Assembly: GCA_964453335.1 (NCBI GenBank)
Contig: CAYVOK010000016.1
Location: forward strand, 1-64,000
Direction of reading: 5' to 3'
From: VGBO01 sp964453335
GTDB lineage: Bacteria; Actinomycetota; Acidimicrobiia; Acidimicrobiales; CAIXPF01
DNA length: 64,000 nt
Positions 63,351-64,000 of the stretch are shown piece by piece. The notes below the pieces were generated by a model. That model was not told where the DNA came from. It made no database searches and saw only the letters and a program-made list of their open reading frames with translations. A program made the position numbers and the translations under genes. The first letter of the stretch is position 1, and every line of letters begins with the position of its first letter.

Positions 63351-63796
63351 TCCGCGTGATCCTGCGAGACAGCGTCCGCGGACTCGGTCGGCGTGGCGAC
63401 ATCGTGGACGTGACCGACGGCTACGCCCGCAACTACCTCTTCCCGCAGGGGCTGGCGCTCCGCTCCTCTGCTGGGACCGAGGCCCAGGCGGCCCGCATGC
63501 GCGTGGCCCAGGGTGTGCGCGACGCTCGTGAGCGCGCTGCTGCCGAGGAGATCGCCAAGGTGCTCGTGCCGGCCGTGATCCGGGTCGAGGCCCGGTCGGG
63601 TGGCGAGGGTCGCCTGTTCGGTTCCGTCTCGGCTGCCGAGATCGTCGATGCGGTCTACGCCCAGACGGGTGTCGAGCTCGACCGTCGTTCGGTGGAGCTC
63701 ACCGAGGCGATCAAGACGACCGGCGAGCATTCGGTGCCCGCACGTCTGCACAGCGACGTCACGATCTTCCTGCAGGTCGAGGTCGTCGGCCGCTGA
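63347..63796 (+). CDS. rplI: 50S ribosomal protein L9
   Basis: 149 aa, GTG start overlapping rpsR. GDIVDVTDGYARNYLFPQGL is the bL9 signature, then a helical linker and C-terminal domain with GRLFGSVSAAEIVDAV. Usual length. Confidence 0.96.
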   Translation: MIRVILRDSVRGLGRRGDIVDVTDGYARNYLFPQGLALRSSAGTEAQAARMRVAQGVRDARERAAAEEIAKVLVPAVIRVEARSGGEGRLFGSVSAAEIVDAVYAQTGVELDRRSVELTEAIKTTGEHSVPARLHSDVTIFLQVEVVGR

Positions 63797-63838
63797 TCCG
63801 GCCGGTTCGACCCCTCGAATTCCACAGGAACGTCCGGT

Positions 63839-63923
63839 TCGTCCACAGGTCCGTCCCCGGTTCTCCCGGGGTGACGGGCAGTTGTCCACCGGGTTTTCCA
63901 CAGAATCTCGTGCGCTGTCCACT
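63839..63923. other. DnaA-box-like cluster between rplI and dnaB
   Basis: TCGTCCACA (63839-63847), TTGTCCACC (63882-63890), TTTTCCACA (63894-63902) and CTGTCCACT (63915-63923), all in the same direction. The third fits TTNTCCACA exactly. It may regulate dnaB or titrate DnaA; it lies about 18.5 kb from the main origin candidate. Confidence 0.5.
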
Positions 63924-63961
63924 AGCGGCCCACAGGCCGGGTCGGGCAACGTGAGGTGATC

Positions 63962-64000
63962 ATGGCGAGCCCCTCCAGCGGAGCGGACGGCGCTGCCCGC
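63962..64000 (+). CDS. dnaB: Probable replicative helicase DnaB, 5' end only
   Basis: Only 13 codons are present (MASPSSGADGAAR). GAGGTGA lies 4 nt before the ATG, a good ribosome-binding site. The product is not recognisable from these residues; dnaB is inferred because it follows rplI in most actinobacteria, including mycobacteria. Confidence 0.5.
   Translation, partial: MASPSSGADGAAR

Overview
This window is a roughly 70% G+C actinobacterial chromosome segment. It spans the replication origin and a long, gene-dense stretch of acyl-CoA and oxygenase metabolism. Lineage clues are a mycothiol-dependent isomerase-type protein, an F420-type luciferase-like oxidoreductase, DUF3566 beside gyrA, DUF5318 beside a class A PBP, and an rpmH/dnaA/dnaN/recF/gyrBA core. 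The many CaiB/BaiF CoA-transferases suggest an uncultured or marine actinobacterium such as the Acidimicrobiia; that placement is inference. A run of exactly 100 N at 49017-49116 shows this is a draft scaffold.

Region 1 (1-37 kb) is metabolic. It holds a membrane DUF4239/periplasmic-binding fusion, three genes carrying four CoA-transferase domains, a fused LivH-LivM permease, a Baeyer-Villiger monooxygenase, P450, ferredoxin, acyl-CoA dehydrogenase, enoyl-CoA hydratase, thiolase, MaoC protein, several SDRs, NTF2-like proteins, a metallo-beta-lactamase hydrolase, two MFS transporters and housekeeping genes (engB, pyrF, a hisN-like phosphatase). Together these suit import, CoA activation, hydroxylation and beta-oxidation of hydrophobic or cyclic acids, but the substrate cannot be read from sequence. 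I recognise no transcription factor in this region.

Region 2 (36.9-47.1 kb, minus strand) runs from dnaA through dnaN, recF, a DciA-like gene, gyrB, gyrA, a TadE-like gene, DUF3566 and tRNA-Ile to a 46-aa membrane microprotein. The dnaA-dnaN gap contains a cluster of TTGTCCACA-like DnaA boxes and is the best oriC candidate.

Region 3 (47.1-57 kb) is the other origin arm: rpmH, rnpA, yidD, yidC, jag (interrupted by the gap), rsmG, two parS sites, parA, parB, then on the minus strand a CwlM-like pseudo-amidase, trxA, trxB, a small membrane protein, DUF6049 and a GNAT protein. MurJ and SigM, which sit in this block in mycobacteria, are absent here.

Region 4 (57.4-64 kb) has a histone-deacetylase-like enzyme divergent from the GNAT gene, a methyltransferase, DUF5318, a bifunctional PBP, a zinc ribbon, and rpsF-ssb-rpsR-rplI, followed by a DnaA-box-like cluster and the start of a probable dnaB.

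Many genes have a TANNNT hexamer only 6-9 nt before an ATG or GTG, the pattern expected of leaderless transcripts. Stop/start overlaps (ATGA, GTGA) are frequent. No insertion sequence, prophage or CRISPR array is visible.
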